Both the position numbers and the translations under genes were made by a program. From the NCBI GenBank assembly GCA_900759665.1, contig CAAEWE010000059.1, forward strand, positions 62,001-126,000: a stretch of 64,000 nt of DNA, given 5' to 3'. Source of the DNA: Lachnospiraceae bacterium (GTDB taxonomy: Bacteria > Bacillota > Clostridia > Lachnospirales > Lachnospiraceae). The notes beneath the pieces were generated by a model. It saw only the letters and a list, made by a program, of their open reading frames with translations. It had not been told where the DNA came from and did no database searches. This document shows, piece by piece, positions 63,116-64,000 of the stretch. The stretch's first letter is position 1. The number at the start of each line of letters is the position of its first letter.

Positions 63116-64000
63116 TTACTGTTCTGTCGTTTCTTCGCCATCCTCTGTGTTACTTTCTGAACGTTCCGTCTCATACTGCTGTTTTGTCGGAAGTGTCAGG
63201 ATTTTTTGCCGGTAGCTGATATAATCGTCATTTAACTGGGTATATTCTGAATAACCTTTACATGCATCAACTGCCTGTTTTGCTTTCTGCAGCAATTCAT
63301 CGACATTTTCCGGCTGATAACTGTGACCCAGAAGCTTTTTCAATCTTGTCCTTGCCAATGCCGTCCTTGTCTTTCTGGTCTGATCCTCTCTTGCTTTTCT
63401 TGCCTTTTCCGCATTTTCCTCTGCAATCCGCTGATTTTCTTCGGCCTGCTGCTCCTCATATGCCTTAACGACATCCTTCCATTTCACGGATTCATTCTTC
63501 AGGCTGTCATACTTGTCCCTGCATCTGGTGCTGTATTCCTTTCTCTTATCATCGTCCTTGATCAGAGCAATGGAATCCTTCAAGGTATTATATGTCTCGT
63601 TAAATGTATAGTAGTCCGCCATGCTGGTAATCTTCATCTTTTCAAACTTCTCCAGTTTGCGAAGCACGCTCTTCTGCCGGGACAGATCTGTTTCCCTGTC
63701 CACATATTCCGTAGTATCCTCCAGAATATCCTGTGCAAAATAATCCATTCCATAGCTGCGCTTACGGTCACCGGTCACTTCTGTCCCTTCGATGATATTT
63801 CCCCGGCTGTCATACTTGGCAAGGCATACCGTCTCCGGCTTTTCAAAATCCTTTGGTTCCAGATTCTGATGGATCTGATTCATGTAATTTTTCCAGATCG
63901 CTCCGGAAAGAGTCGCACCGTAAGTCCCCGGCATTGCCCTTGGCGTATCATAGCCACACCATACAACCGTTGTATAATATGCAGAATATCCACAGAACCA
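63116..64000 (-). CDS. Class A penicillin-binding protein (partial, C-terminal end only)
   Basis: The frame is open from the stop at 63116 to the window edge (295 codons, 5' part outside). The first visible residues (WFCGYSAYYTTVVWCGYD then TPRAMPGTYGATLSGAIWKNYMNQIHQ) match the end of a PBP1A-type transpeptidase domain. About 240 further residues form a helical, Glu/Lys-rich C-terminal extension (SRQKSVLRKLEKFEKMK and EENQRIAEENAEKARKAREDQ), then a Glu/Thr-rich tail. The extension is long for PBP1A and its role is unknown. Transglycosylase and SxxK/SxN motifs lie outside this window. Confidence 0.82.
   Translation of the reverse strand, partial: WFCGYSAYYTTVVWCGYDTPRAMPGTYGATLSGAIWKNYMNQIHQNLEPKDFEKPETVCLAKYDSRGNIIEGTEVTGDRKRSYGMDYFAQDILEDTTEYVDRETDLSRQKSVLRKLEKFEKMKITSMADYYTFNETYNTLKDSIALIKDDDKRKEYSTRCRDKYDSLKNESVKWKDVVKAYEEQQAEENQRIAEENAEKARKAREDQTRKTRTALARTRLKKLLGHSYQPENVDELLQKAKQAVDACKGYSEYTQLNDDYISYRQKILTLPTKQQYETERSESNTEDGEETTEQ

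Noticed and set aside
1..64000. CRISPR array, prophage, rRNA or tRNA genes
   Set aside because: No regularly spaced repeats, phage structural genes, rRNA or complete tRNA folds were recognised.

Overview
The window is typical of a Gram-positive anaerobe of the class Clostridia, most likely family Lachnospiraceae. This rests on gene content and order: dgt-dnaG-rpoD-trmK, tig-clpP-clpX-lon-engB, a Phe T-box ahead of pheST, an Amt-PII fusion, a GH94 phosphorylase, and secreted proteins with lysine-rich bacterial Ig-like modules. No species is assigned. Almost everything is on the minus strand. The plus-strand exceptions are a degraded type III toxin-antitoxin locus (about 15.9-16.4 kb), an XRE regulator (45.6 kb) and the GH94 phosphorylase (47.0-49.4 kb).

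Layout by region. 0-13.8 kb is housekeeping: ispH (cut by the window edge), cmk, a BaiN-like flavoprotein, pgsA, rimO, folD, a TGS-nucleoside kinase, trmK, rpoD, dnaG, dgt and miaB. 13.86-14.42 kb holds no gene but a 557-bp imperfect palindrome. 14.5-17.1 kb carries a secreted MBL-fold hydrolase, the remnant toxIN locus and a secreted Ig-like protein. 17.1-26.5 kb is a signalling block: response regulator, very large histidine kinase, lipoprotein, two permease-like membrane proteins and a GGDEF/EAL protein. 26.8-30.6 kb has the Amt-PII fusion and small membrane proteins. 30.6-38.0 kb has pheT, pheS with its T-box, murF, ddl and engB. 38.1-45.4 kb has the protein quality-control cluster lon, clpX, clpP, tig, followed by glmM. 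45.6-54.7 kb is mixed: XRE regulator, polysaccharide deacetylase, GH94 phosphorylase, folA, hflX, a TPR lipoprotein, and BlaI-like and Rrf2-like regulators. 54.9-61.2 kb is two paralogous, very large secreted Ig-like proteins. 61.3-64.0 kb has a serine recombinase, a small membrane protein and the end of a class A penicillin-binding protein.

Genes that work together: dnaG/rpoD/dgt link replication and transcription; tig/ClpP/ClpX/Lon form a protein-folding and proteolysis set with intrinsic terminators between the genes; ddl and murF make and attach D-Ala-D-Ala, and glmM and the PBP add further cell-wall steps; the response regulator, kinase, lipoprotein and permease-like genes look like an envelope-sensing unit ending in c-di-GMP turnover.

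The most unusual items are (1) a truncated toxN gene behind a recognisable ToxI-like antitoxin RNA, promoter and terminator, (2) the 557-bp palindrome beside miaB, (3) an amt-PII gene whose transcript appears to start directly into an intrinsic terminator, and (4) paralogous giant surface proteins, one with a perfect 54-bp tandem duplication, lying beside a lone serine recombinase. All calls come from reading the sequence and family knowledge; no database search was run.
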